Assembly (NCBI GenBank): GCA_016713725.1
Contig: JADJOO010000003.1
Coordinates: 124,001-188,000 of the forward strand
Origin: Pseudomonadota bacterium
Lineage (GTDB): Bacteria > Pseudomonadota > Gammaproteobacteria > Steroidobacterales > Steroidobacteraceae
Direction of reading: 5' to 3'
Length of the DNA stretch: 64,000 bases
Position numbers and translations under genes: made by a program. The notes under the pieces were generated by a model that was not told where the DNA came from, did no database searches, and saw only the letters and a list, made by a program, of their open reading frames with translations. Positions 8,695-18,008 of the stretch are shown here, piece by piece; positions within the stretch are counted from its first letter, which is position 1; the number at the start of each line of letters is the position of its first letter.

Positions 8695-10358
8695 TGGAAG
8701 AATGCGTCGACGGCGAGTACCAGAACTTCAAGGCCAAGGGCGGCGCGTACACGCGCGAGAATTTCTTCGGCAAGTATCCGGAGCTGAAGGAGATGGTCGC
8801 CAACATGTCCGACGAGGACATCTGGCACCTGAACCGCGGCGGCCACGACGCGCGCAAGGTGTTCAACGCCTACCAGGCGGCCATCAAGCACACGGGCCAG
8901 CCGACTGTCATCCTCGCCAAGACGGTGAAGGGGTTCGGGCTCGGTCGCACCGGCGGCGAAGCGCAGAACATCACGCACCAGCAGAAGAAGCTCGACGACG
9001 CTGCGCTGCGCGAATTCCGCGACCGCTTCAACATCCCGGTGTCGGACGCAGACATCGCGAACCTGCCGTACTTCCGGCCGGCGGAGAACAGCGAAGAATC
9101 CAGGTACCTGCAGGGCCAGCGCAAGGCGCTGGGCGGCTACCTGCCGCAGCGCGCAGCGACCCGCGCCGCCGCTCAGACCCCGGCGCTCGAAGCGTTCAGG
9201 CCGCTGCTGGAAGGCACCGGCGATCGCGAGATCTCCACGACAATGGCCTTCGTGCGCCTGCTCGGCGTGCTGCTCAAGGATCCGGCGATCGGCTCGCACG
9301 TGGTGCCGATCGTGCCCGACGAGGCGCGCACCTTCGGCATGGAAGGCCTGTTCCGCCAGATCGGCATCTACTCGTCGATGGGCCAGCTCTACACGCCGCA
9401 GGACGCGGACCAGCTGCTGTACTACCGCGAGGACAAGAAGGGCCAGATCCTCGAGGAGGGCATCAACGAGGCGGGCGCGATGTGCAGCTGGATCGCGGCG
9501 GGCACGGCCTACGCGAACCACGGCGTCAACATGGTGCCGTTCTACATCTACTACTCGATGTTCGGCTTCCAGCGCATCGGCGACTTCATCTGGGCCGCGG
9601 GCGACATGCAGGCGCGTGGCTTCCTCCTGGGCGCCACGGCAGGCCGCACGACGCTGGCGGGCGAAGGCCTGCAGCACCAGGACGGCCACAGCCAGCTGGT
9701 CGCGACGACGATCCCGAACTGCGTCGCGTACGACCCGGCGTACGCCTATGAACTCGCGGTGATCGTGTGGGACGGCCTGCGCCGCATGTACGCGGAGCGC
9801 GAGTCGATCTTCTATTACATCACCTGCATGAACGAAAACTACGTGCAGCCGGCGCTGCCGCCGGGCGCGGAGACCGGCATCCTCAAGGGCATGTACCTGC
9901 TGTCGATCGGCGGGCGCGGCAAGGTGCGCGCCAACCTGCTCGGATCGGGCACGATCCTGCGCGAGGTAATCCGGGCCGCCGAGGTGCTGGAGCAGGATTT
10001 CGGCGTTCCTGCCGACGTCTTCAGCGTGACCAGCTTCTCCGAACTGCGACGCGAAGCACTCGATGCCGAGCGCTGGAACCTGCTGCACTCCGACCAGCCG
10101 CCGCGGGTGCCTTACGTGCAGGAGGTGCTGGGCGAGCAGCAGGGTCCATTCGTCGCGGCGACCGACTACATGCGCATCGTGGCCGACCAGATCCGCCAGT
10201 GGGTGCCGGGCGCGTTCCACGTGCTGGGCACGGACGGCTACGGCCGCAGCGATTCGCGCGCTGCACTGCGTGGCTTCTTCGAGGTTGACCACCGCTACGT
10301 CGTGCTGGCTGCGCTCAAGTCGCGGCGGACGAAGGCAAACTCGACCGCGCCACGGTGA
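8691..10358 (+). CDS. aceE: Pyruvate dehydrogenase E1 (AceE), C-terminal fragment, frameshifted
   Basis: Continuation of aceE: MEECVDGEYQNFKAKGG through the pyrimidine-binding and C-terminal domains, including GINEAGAMCSWIAAGTAYA and FYIYYSMFGFQRIGD. The frame ends early at 10358 because one base appears to be missing near 10322. Restoring it extends the protein with LADEGKLDRATVMSAIEKFGIDPETPNPVTA, the normal AceE C-terminus, to about 10421. With three shifts repaired the product would be about 890 residues, the family's usual size. aceF follows directly. Confidence 0.88.
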   Translation: MMEECVDGEYQNFKAKGGAYTRENFFGKYPELKEMVANMSDEDIWHLNRGGHDARKVFNAYQAAIKHTGQPTVILAKTVKGFGLGRTGGEAQNITHQQKKLDDAALREFRDRFNIPVSDADIANLPYFRPAENSEESRYLQGQRKALGGYLPQRAATRAAAQTPALEAFRPLLEGTGDREISTTMAFVRLLGVLLKDPAIGSHVVPIVPDEARTFGMEGLFRQIGIYSSMGQLYTPQDADQLLYYREDKKGQILEEGINEAGAMCSWIAAGTAYANHGVNMVPFYIYYSMFGFQRIGDFIWAAGDMQARGFLLGATAGRTTLAGEGLQHQDGHSQLVATTIPNCVAYDPAYAYELAVIVWDGLRRMYAERESIFYYITCMNENYVQPALPPGAETGILKGMYLLSIGGRGKVRANLLGSGTILREVIRAAEVLEQDFGVPADVFSVTSFSELRREALDAERWNLLHSDQPPRVPYVQEVLGEQQGPFVAATDYMRIVADQIRQWVPGAFHVLGTDGYGRSDSRAALRGFFEVDHRYVVLAALKSRRTKANSTAPR

Positions 10359-11712
10359 TGAGTGCGATCGAGAAGTTCGGGATCGATCCCGAAACGCCAA
10401 ACCCGGTGACGGCTGAGCGGGGGGAGCCTGGCAACACGGGTCGAATCCGCGTCCCGGACATCGGCAACTACCAGGACGTCGAAGTCATCGAGGTCGCGGT
10501 GCAGGCGGGCGACAGCATCAACGTGGAAGGCACGCTGATCACGCTCGAGACCGAGAAGGCGACCATGGACGTTCCGTCCACGGTCGCGGGCACGATCGGC
10601 GAATTGAAGGTCAACGCGGCGCGCGGTGTCGCAGGGCGACGTCATCGCAGTCGTCGAGGCGGCCGCGTCGGCCGGCGCCCACCCCCCCCCCTCCGCGGGG
10701 CAGGGGTCGCGGCGCAGGCCGGGTGGGTCCCGGCAAGCGGGCCTCACCGCAGCCGCCCGCGCCGTCGCCAGGAAAGCCAGGCCGGCACCCCAGGCCTCCG
10801 CGAAGGCGGGGGCCGGCGGCATCGACGAACCCGGATTCGCCCGGGCGCACGCGAGCCCCTCGATCCGCAAGCTCGCGCGCGAACTCGGCGTCGACCTCGC
10901 AGGTCCAGGGCTCGGGCGTCAAGGGCCGCATCACCCACGTCGACGTGAAGGCCTACGTCAAGCAGACGCTGGCGGCCGGCGGCATTGCCCCGGGCGGTGC
11001 GGCACTGCCGCGCGTGCCGGTCGTCGACTTCGCGGCGTTCGGCCCGGTCGAGCGCAGGCCGCTGACGCGGATCCAGAAGATCTCGGGTGCGCGCCTGCAC
11101 GCGAGCTGGGTCAACCTGCCGCACGTCACGCAGTTCGACGAGGCCGACATCACCGAACTGGAGCAGGTTCGCGCCGACCTGAAGCAGCAGGCGACGGAAC
11201 GCGGTCTCAAGTTGACGCCGCTCGCGTTCGTGATCCGCGCCTGCGTGCAGGCTCTGCAGCAGTTTCCGCAATTCTGCGCATCGCTCGATGCCGACGCCGG
11301 CGAACTCGTCTACAAGAAATACGTGCATGTCGGCTTCGCGGCCGATACGCCGAACGGCCTGGTGGTGCCGGTCATCCGCGATGCGGACCGCAAGGACGTC
11401 TTCGAACTCGCGCGCGCGACCTCGCGGACCTGACCGAAAAGGCCCGTGCTGGCAAGCTCTCCGCCGCCGAAATGCAGGGTGGGTGTTTCACGATTTCCAG
11501 CCTCGGTGGGATTGGCGGCACGGCCTTCACGCCGATCATCAATGCGCCAGAGGTGGCGATCCTCGGCGTGTCGCGTTCAGTGCTGCAAGCCGGTATGGCG
11601 CGACGGCGGTTTCGTGCCGCGCCTGATGCTGCCGCTGTCGCTGTCCTACGACCACCGCGTCATCGACGGTGCCGCAGCCGCCCGGTTCACGTCGTTCCTG
11701 GCGCGGCGCTGA
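10355..11712 (+). CDS. aceF: Dihydrolipoamide acetyltransferase (AceF), split over several frames
   Basis: E2 core of pyruvate dehydrogenase, which transfers the acetyl group to CoA. In order: a lipoyl domain (VPDIGNYQDVEVIEV with lipoyl site ETEKATMDVP, about 10445-10600); an Ala/Pro-rich linker disturbed by a run of nine C's near 10683; an E3-binding domain (SIRKLARELGVDLA then VQGSGVKGRITHVDV, 10860-10950); and the catalytic domain (LTRIQKISGARLHASW to GFAADTPNGLVVPVI). The ending lies in two other frames and includes the catalytic motif SYDHRVIDGAAAARF (about 11645-11690). At least four indels are needed to join the pieces. No clear start codon is visible. Confidence 0.85.
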
Positions 11713-11778
11713 CAACGTCGACGGCCTTGCGGGCGATTCCTGACTGGCGCACGGCCCCCGGCTGCGCCCACGTTCGAA

Positions 11779-12147
11779 GTGCGTCTGCCGGACCTCGGTA
11801 CGCCGGACGAAGTCACCGTGCTCGAAGTGCTGGTCAAGGTCGGCGATCTGGTCGAGCAAGAGCAGGCGCTGCTCACCCTCGAAAGCGAGAAGGCGACGAT
11901 GGACGTGCCCGCGACGACCGCGGGCAAGGTGTCGCGCATCCTCGTGCGGCCGGGCGACAAGGTGTCGACGGGCACTGCCGTGCTCGAGCTCGAAGGGACC
12001 AGCCAGATCGTTGCCGAGAAAGAGGGAGGGGCACAGGTGGACGCGGCTCCGACACGGGTGACACCGCGCCAGAGCGAGCCCTACGGTGGCGCCGTCCTGA
12101 CCTTGCCGCCGCGCGCCGCGGCGGCGGCGCCGCCGCAGCGCCGCTGA
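11779..12147 (+). CDS. lpdA: Dihydrolipoamide dehydrogenase (LpdA), N-terminal lipoyl domain fragment
   Basis: A lipoyl domain: RLPDLGTPDEVTVLEVLVKV, lipoyl-lysine site ESEKATMDVPATTAGK, followed by an Ala/Pro-rich linker. E3 enzymes with an N-terminal lipoyl domain are known from Neisseria and from several beta- and gammaproteobacterial pyruvate dehydrogenase operons, and the next recognisable sequence downstream is the FAD domain of E3. The frame closes at 12147 inside the linker, where an indel is suspected. The true start is probably slightly upstream, around 11740-11770 (APTFEV). Confidence 0.85.
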   Translation: MRLPDLGTPDEVTVLEVLVKVGDLVEQEQALLTLESEKATMDVPATTAGKVSRILVRPGDKVSTGTAVLELEGTSQIVAEKEGGAQVDAAPTRVTPRQSEPYGGAVLTLPPRAAAAAPPQRR

Positions 12148-12526
12148 CGGCGCCGGCCCGGCCGACCAGCGGATTACGACGTGGTGCATGGCGCGGGCCC
12201 GGGGGCTACACCGCGGCGTTCCGCGCCGCGGACCTCGGCCTGAAGGTGGCGCTGGTCGAGCGCTGGCCGACGCTGGGCGGCGTGTGCCTGAACGTCGGCT
12301 GCATTCCATCCAAGGCGCTGTTGCACGCGGCAAGGTCATCGAGGACGCGCGCGATGGCCGCGCACGGCATCGAGTTCGGCGCGCCCGACGATCGACGCGG
12401 CCAGGCTGCGCGACTGGAAGAACAAGGTCGTCGGCCAGCTGACCGGCGGGCTGGCCGGGCCTGGCCAAGCAGCGCAAGGTCAAGGTCATCCGCGGCGTCG
12501 CGGTTCGCCGATACCATGCCGTCAAC

Positions 12527-13576
12527 GTGACGGGCGAGGACGGCGACGGCCAGCGCGTCACTTCGCGCACTGCATCATCGCGGCGGGTTCCGAGTCGGTG
12601 CGGCTGCCGGGCCTTCCGGACGATCCGCGCATCATCGATTCGACCGGCGCGCTCGAACTCGGACCTGCCGCAGCGGCTGCTGGTCATCGGCGGCGGCATC
12701 ATCGGCCTCGAGATGGCGACGGTGTACGACGCCCTCGGCGTCAAGGTCAGCGTCGTCGAACTGACGGCCGGGCTGATGCCCGGCTGCGATCGCGACCTCG
12801 TGCGGCCGCTCGAGAAGCGCATCCGGCCCGCTACGGAGCGTGATCCTGCGGCACCAAGGTCACCGGCAGTCGAGGCGCTCAGCGCGGGCCTCCAGGTCAC
12901 GTTCGAGGGCGAGCAGGCACCTGCGCCGCAGCTGTACGACAAGGTGCTCATTGCGGTCGGCCGCACGCCGAATGGCAAGCGCCTGCAATGCGAGGCCGCG
13001 GGCGTCCTGGTCAACGAGCGCGGCTACATTGCCGTCGACCGGCAGCAGCGCACCAACGTGCCGCACATCTTCGCGATCGGCGACATCGTCGGCCAGCCGA
13101 TGCTGGCGCACAAGGCCACGCACGAGGGCAAGGTGGCGGCGGAAGTCATTGCCGGCCACAAGCGCTTCTTCGATGCGCGCTCGATCCCGTCGGTTGCCTA
13201 CACCGATCCGGAGATCGCCTGGGCCGGCCTCACGGAGACCGAGGCGAAGGCGAAGGGCATCGCCTTCGAAAAAGCGGTGTTTCCCTGGGCGGCGAGTGGA
13301 CGCTCGCTGGCGAACGGCCGCGATGAAGGCTTCACCAAGCTGCTGTTCGATCCACAGACGCATCGCGTCATCGGCGGCGGCATCGTCGGCACCAGCGCCG
13401 GCGACCTGATCAGTGAAGTGGTGCTGGCGATCGAGATGGGCGCGGACGCGGCCGACATCGGCCTCACGATTCATCCGCATCCGACGCTGTCCGAAACGGT
13501 GGCCATGGCCGCCGAGGCGTTCGACGGCACGCTCACCGATCTCTATGTCCCGAAGCGAACGACTGCCAGGAAATGA
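12527..13576 (+). CDS. lpdA: Dihydrolipoamide dehydrogenase (LpdA), flavoprotein part, frameshifted
   Basis: FAD-dependent E3 that reoxidises dihydrolipoamide and makes NADH. Between 12170 and 12526 the FAD-binding start and the redox-active disulfide GGVCLNVGCIPSKALLH can be read only by switching frames. From about 12660 the frame is clean: LVIGGGIIGLEMATVYDALG (NAD-binding Rossmann motif), VGRTPNGK, FAIGDIVGQPMLAHKA (FAD ribityl contact), then the dimer-interface domain ending IHPHPTLSETVAMAAEAF with the catalytic His. Several indels lie in 12170-12660 and near 12830. It is the last gene of aceE-aceF-lpdA. Confidence 0.87.
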   Translation: MTGEDGDGQRVTSRTASSRRVPSRCGCRAFRTIRASSIRPARSNSDLPQRLLVIGGGIIGLEMATVYDALGVKVSVVELTAGLMPGCDRDLVRPLEKRIRPATERDPAAPRSPAVEALSAGLQVTFEGEQAPAPQLYDKVLIAVGRTPNGKRLQCEAAGVLVNERGYIAVDRQQRTNVPHIFAIGDIVGQPMLAHKATHEGKVAAEVIAGHKRFFDARSIPSVAYTDPEIAWAGLTETEAKAKGIAFEKAVFPWAASGRSLANGRDEGFTKLLFDPQTHRVIGGGIVGTSAGDLISEVVLAIEMGADAADIGLTIHPHPTLSETVAMAAEAFDGTLTDLYVPKRTTARK

Positions 13577-13621
13577 AATGCGCGGCCCTGCAGTGACCCT
13601 GCGGCGGTCCGCCACCGATCC

Positions 13622-14475
13622 ATGCACCCGACACTGACACGCACTCTGCGCTGGTTCGGCCTGCTCGAGACGGGCCGGCGGATCGAGTTGAAACTGCGGT
13701 CGGGCGAGGTGCGGGTCCTGCCCGACACGCTGCTCATCGGCGCGATGAAGTCGGGCACGAGCTCGCTGCATTACTACCTGACGCAGCATCCGCAGGTCAT
13801 TGCGCCGCTGCGCAAGGAAGTGCATTACTTCGACCTGAACTTCGAGCGCGACGAGTCCTGGTATCGGGCCAACTTCGGCCGCGAAGGGCAGGCCGGCATC
13901 AACATCGACAGCAGCCCCTATTACCTGTTCCATCCCCTGGCGCCGCGGCGGGCGCACGCGCTGGTGCCGAACGCGAAGCTGATCGCCCTGCTGCGAGATC
14001 CGGTGCGGCGGCGTATTCGCACTACTGGCACGAGCGCGACAAGGGGCGCGAGCCACTGTCGTTCGAGGACGCGATCGCTGCCGAGCCCGACCGGATCGGT
14101 CGTGCGCACGAGCGCCTCGCTCGCGGGGAAATCGAACGCAGTGAAGCCCACCAGTATTTCAGCTACCTCGCGCGCAGCCGCTATGCGGAGCAGCTGGAGC
14201 GCTGGCTGCAGTTCTATCCGCGTGAGCAGTTGCTCGTCCTGCGCTTCGAAGACCTGGCGCGCGACCCACTGCTGGTGACGAACCAATCGCTCGCGTACAT
14301 CGGGTTGTCATCGCTGAGCAGCGCGAAGCTCGAACCGCGCCACACGCGGAAATATCCGCCGCTCGATCCGGCAACGGCCGAACGGCTGCGGGACCACTTC
14401 GCGCCGCATGATGCGGCGCTGGCGCAGGTCATGGGCCGGCCGGCAGGCTGGCAGCCGTCGCCCGCGAGCACCTGA
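13622..14475 (+). CDS. Sulfotransferase domain protein, frameshifted
   Basis: PAPS-dependent sulfotransferase-like protein. The 5'-phosphosulfate-binding loop is visible in IGAMKSGTSSLHYYLTQHP (conserved Lys and Ser), and the 3'-phosphate-binding motif LLRDPVRRAYSHYWHERDKG appears once a missing base near 14011 is restored. The frame from 13622 ends at 14278 in wrong sequence. The true C-terminal half (FEDAIAAEPDRIGRAHERL through EQLLVLRFEDLARDP) ends at 14475. The repaired length of about 285 residues is normal. The acceptor is unknown. It follows lpdA by 46 nt but is unlikely to be functionally related. Confidence 0.82.
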
Positions 14476-14508
14476 TTCCCGGACCTGCGTCGGACCGCGG
14501 CAGCGCCC

Positions 14509-14943
14509 CTACCGGAGCCTGCGCAGCGACTCCAGGTATTGCGATTCGTCGGGCGGCAATCCCGCGCGTTGTGCACTCCACAGTGCCTCACCGAGACGTT
14601 CGATCATGGCGTGCTCGGCTTCGTGCACGTCGCCGAGCCTGGCGGCCAGTGAGCGGTGGACGGCTGCGATGCCGGCCGGTCGATCCGTTGCAACCTGCTC
14701 GCGGATGGCGAGATGCAGCCCCATGTGCAGGAACGGATTCGTCTGGCCTGCCTCGGGGGAGTAGTCGCGGTCGAGGGCTGCCGGATCCGCCTCCAGCAGT
14801 TGGGCGTATTCCGGATGCAGCGAGACGACGCGGATGATCTGGTCCTCGACCGGCTCGACCGGCAGCGACTCGCGGTGCTTGCGCCAGGCCTCGAGGTACA
14901 TGCGCCGCAGCGACGAACGGCCCTGGTCGTGGAAAAACGGCAT
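14509..14943 (-). CDS. DUF1841 family protein
   Basis: A 144-residue protein of the DUF1841 family, found in beta- and gammaproteobacteria and often beside nth. It starts MPFFHDQGRSSLRRMYLEAW and carries the conserved central stretch NPFLHMGLHLAIREQ, followed by HEAEHAMIERLGEALW. No catalytic motif is known, and it is probably soluble and helical. Its start overlaps the stop of nth by one base, so it is likely the last gene of the metG-rnf-nth transcript. Confidence 0.85.
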   Translation of the reverse strand: MPFFHDQGRSSLRRMYLEAWRKHRESLPVEPVEDQIIRVVSLHPEYAQLLEADPAALDRDYSPEAGQTNPFLHMGLHLAIREQVATDRPAGIAAVHRSLAARLGDVHEAEHAMIERLGEALWSAQRAGLPPDESQYLESLRRLR

Positions 14944-15641
14944 CAGCGGCCGCCGCGCGCGGACGGCGACGGCTTACCGGGCTTTGCCAACGACTGCACT
15001 CGTGCCAGCGGCAACGTCTTGTCCTTGCAAGCGCACAAGTCGACCAGCGGGCACCCTGGACATTCTGGTTTGCGGGCCTTGCAGACATAGCGGCCGTGGA
15101 GCAGCAGCCAGTGATGCGCGTTGAGCAGGTACTGCGCCGGAATGGCCTTGAGCAGGCCGTCCTCGACTGCACGCGGTGTGTCGCCGTGGGCAAGGCCCAG
15201 GCGATTCGCGACGCGGAAGATGTGGGTGTCCACGGGCATCGTCGGCATACCGAAGGCGCTGTTGAGCACGACGTTCGCCGTCTTGCGTCCCACTCCAGGC
15301 AGATCCTCGAGGGCCTCCCGATCCGCGGGCACGCCGCCGCCGTGGCGCTCGAGCAGCAACCGGCACGTGGCGAGGATATTCTTCACCTTGCCGGGATAGA
15401 GGCCGATCGACTTCACGTACGACGTCAGGCCGTCCGCGCCCAACGCAAGGATCTGCTGCGGCGTGTTGGCGACGGGGAACAGCTTGCGCGTCGCGATATT
15501 CACGCTCTTGTCGGTGGCTTGCGCCGAAAGGATCACCGCGATCAACAGCTCGAACGGCGTGGCATGCTCGAGCTCCGTGACCGGCTCCGGATTCAGTGAT
15601 TGCAATCGCTCGAAGAGTTCGCGGACCTGCGCCGGTTTCAC
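14943..15641 (-). CDS. nth: Endonuclease III
   Basis: DNA glycosylase/AP lyase that removes oxidised pyrimidines in base excision repair. The helix-hairpin-helix LPGVGRKTANVVLNSAFG contains the catalytic Lys, and VDTHIFRVANRLGL the catalytic Asp. The C-terminal [4Fe-4S] cluster ligands are in CKARKPECPGCPLVDLC (C-x6-C-x2-C-x5-C). The length of 232 residues is slightly above the E. coli enzyme because of a basic tail. It overlaps rnfE by 4 nt, the same order as rsxE-nth in enterobacteria. Confidence 0.96.
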   Translation of the reverse strand: MKPAQVRELFERLQSLNPEPVTELEHATPFELLIAVILSAQATDKSVNIATRKLFPVANTPQQILALGADGLTSYVKSIGLYPGKVKNILATCRLLLERHGGGVPADREALEDLPGVGRKTANVVLNSAFGMPTMPVDTHIFRVANRLGLAHGDTPRAVEDGLLKAIPAQYLLNAHHWLLLHGRYVCKARKPECPGCPLVDLCACKDKTLPLARVQSLAKPGKPSPSARGGR

Positions 15642-16323
15642 GGTGCGGCCTCGCCCGGCAGGCCGCTGGTCACGGCAGCGCCGGATGCCGGGACCGTAGC
15701 GGTTGCCTGACGAGCCTGGCGCCAGGCCAGGCCGAGCCCAAGCAGAATGAATGCGCCAGGCGGCAGCAGCGCAAGCAGGAAACCATGCTGCTCGCCGAAC
15801 AGATGCAACCCGGACGTCGGCCCGCCGCTGCCCAGCAGCACGTGCAGGTCGCCGCCCAGGCTGCCGCGGCCGAGCACTTCGCGCACACTGCCCAGCACGA
15901 TCAGCACAATGAGGAATCCGCCGCCCATGGCGAATCCATCGAGCAGCGCGGTCCCGATGGGTTGCCGCGAGGCGAAGGCTTCCCGCGCGCCAGCACCAGG
16001 CAGTTGGTGACGATCAGCGGCAGGAAGATACCGAGGGCGGCGTGCAGCCCGGGCAGCCAGGCCGAAAGCGCGAGTTCGACTGCGGTGACCAGCGCCGCGA
16101 TCAGCAGTACGAACACCGCGATACGGATCTTGGCAGGCAACGACCGACCCACCAGCGACACCAGGCCGTTGCTGGCGATGAGCACCGCCACGGTTGCCAG
16201 TCCGAGCCCGAGGCCGCTGCCGAGCGAGGTGCTTACTGCCAGCAACGGGCACAGCCCGAGCAGTTGCACGAGCCCCGGATTCTGGTCGCGGAAACCGGCG
16301 CGGAGGATGGCGGCAGGCGTCAT
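15638..16323 (-). CDS. rnfE: RnfE/RsxE, membrane subunit of the Rnf electron transport complex (one frameshift)
   Basis: Integral membrane subunit of the ion-translocating ferredoxin:NAD+ oxidoreductase (Rnf/Rsx). The N-terminal part (MTPAAILRAGFRDQNPGLV, LLGLCPLLAVSTSLG, LGIFLPLIVTNCLVL) is in one frame down to about 15985. The C-terminal part (EAFASRQPIGTALLDGFAMG, LLALLPPGAFILLGLGLA) continues in another, consistent with one missing base in the VLARAEAFA stretch. Restored length is about 228 residues, normal for RnfE. It overlaps rnfG by 4 nt. Confidence 0.9.
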
Positions 16324-16986
16324 GGTTGAATTGTAGCCGGGGCAGCCGGCAACTCGTCGCCCAGTAACTCATCGCGATGTCGCGCGAAGAACTCCAGCGT
16401 ACGGCCGACCGTCCCGACCACCGCGCGCGAGGTGATCGTGGCGCCCGTGTACTGGTCGAAATCGCCGCCGTCCTTGCGGACCCGCCAGCGCGCCGCTGCG
16501 GGGTTGCCCAGGGACTTGCCAGTAAATCGTTGCATCCAGTCCGACTTGCCGGCGTCGATGAAATCGCCGAGTCCGGGCGTCTCGTGGTGACTCACGGTGC
16601 GGGTGCCGAGAACCGTGCCGTCGGGCGTGACTGCTATCAGCAGGCGAATGGTCCCCGAGTAACCATCGGGCGCGACGGGTTCGAGCACGAACGCGACCGG
16701 TTGGCCCTGGAACCGGGCGCGGTATGCGGTGACGGCTTCCGTCGTGCCCAGCAATTCAGGATCGCGCAACGTCAGGGTGTCGGCGAGCAGGTCGTTGTCA
16801 TACAGGCAGTCCGCGCAGCACCTGGTCGAAGCGGGCCAGTGCGCGCGCACGTGCCGTCGCAGCGATCCGGTCGCGTGTGGCTTCGTGTACGACGGCCACG
16901 AGACCGAAGGCTGCGATCGCCGCGATTGCCAGCACGATGGCGGCGTGCACGGTGCGACGAGGCGGCGACTCAGGGTTGCCGGCCAT
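16320..16986 (-). CDS. rnfG: RnfG/RsxG, FMN-binding subunit of the Rnf complex (one frameshift)
   Basis: One N-terminal transmembrane helix (VHAAIVLAIAAIAAFGLVAV) then a periplasmic domain with covalently bound FMN. The attachment motif is YTGATITSRAVVG near the C-terminus; the second Thr of GATIT is the expected flavin site. SHHETPGLGDFIDAGKSDW is also conserved. The frame breaks near 16805 between VLRGLP and YDNDLLADTL, where one extra G would explain the shift. The repaired length is about 220 residues. Its start lies inside the last codons of rnfD (17-nt overlap). Confidence 0.9.
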
Positions 16987-18007
16987 AGATCCTCGGGACG
17001 GTGTAGCGGTCGATGAACGGCACGGCCAGGTTCATCAGCAGCACGGCAAAGGCGAAGCCGTCCGGATAGTCGCCCCACGTGCGAATGATCCAGGCGATCA
17101 GCCCGATGCCGGCTCCGTACCACAGTCGTCCGCGATCGCTCGTCGCCGCGGAAACGGGGTCCGTTGCGATGAAAAATGCAGCCAGCATCGTGGCGCCGGA
17201 GAATGCCTGCATCGCCGGACCCAGCGCGTTTCCGGAATCCAGGCCGTGCGCGATGAAGGACGGCACGAGCAGGCCGCCGAGCACGGCCACGGGGATGTGC
17301 CAGCGCACGATCCTGCGGAGCATCAGGTACAGGCCTCCCGCGAGCGCCGCGAGATTGATCCAGGCGAAGCCGCGCGCGCCTGGCGTCCCGGCAATGTCCT
17401 CGCGCCCCAGCAGTTCAGGCAGCGTGTAGCGCAGGTCGAGCCCGCTGCGAATCGAGTCGAGTGCCGTCGCCCCGGTGTACCCGTCCCAGCGCGCCGTCAG
17501 GTCCGCGCCGTAAAAACCCGCGAACGACAGCCGCGCGAGTTCGGACCATGTGCGGGTGCCATCGACGTCCATTGGCACGGGCCAGCGCGTCATCTCCGCG
17601 GGGAACGACACGAGCAGGATCGCGTAACCCACCATCGCAGGATTGAATGGATTCTGGCCGAGCCCGCCGAATACGTGCTTGCCGAGCAGCACCGCCAGCG
17701 CCGTGCCGAGCGCACCGAGCCACCAGGGCAGCAGCGGCGGAATCGAGAATGCCAGCAGGAACGCGGTGACCAGCACGCTGCCGTCCTTGAGTGCAGGTAC
17801 TGCATCACGGCCGCGCCACCGCAGCGCCACGGCTTCTGCGAGCAATGCCGTGACGCACGCGACGGAGAGTTGCAGCAGAAGCCCGGGACCGAACAGCACG
17901 ACGTGGGCTACGCCTGCGGGTACCAGCGCGAACAGCACCTGGAACATGACGCGCGGCACGGTGTAACCGGCGATGACGTGCGGCGCGGGCGAAGTATCGA
18001 AGCGCAT
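16970..18007 (-). CDS. rnfD: RnfD/RsxD, membrane subunit of the Rnf complex
   Basis: Polytopic subunit of 345 residues that carries a covalent FMN and takes part in ion translocation. It starts MRFDTSPAPHVIAGYTVPRVM, matching the family's SPH motif near the N-terminus. Conserved GKHVFGGLGQNPFNPAMVGYA is present, and GYTGATALDSIRSG contains the flavinylation Thr. The end carries RTWGDYPDGFAFAVLLMNL. The ATG at 18007 is chosen because the upstream extension is unlike the family. It begins 1 nt after the rnfC stop. Confidence 0.94.
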   Translation of the reverse strand: MRFDTSPAPHVIAGYTVPRVMFQVLFALVPAGVAHVVLFGPGLLLQLSVACVTALLAEAVALRWRGRDAVPALKDGSVLVTAFLLAFSIPPLLPWWLGALGTALAVLLGKHVFGGLGQNPFNPAMVGYAILLVSFPAEMTRWPVPMDVDGTRTWSELARLSFAGFYGADLTARWDGYTGATALDSIRSGLDLRYTLPELLGREDIAGTPGARGFAWINLAALAGGLYLMLRRIVRWHIPVAVLGGLLVPSFIAHGLDSGNALGPAMQAFSGATMLAAFFIATDPVSAATSDRGRLWYGAGIGLIAWIIRTWGDYPDGFAFAVLLMNLAVPFIDRYTVPRIYGRQP

Positions 18008-18008
18008 G

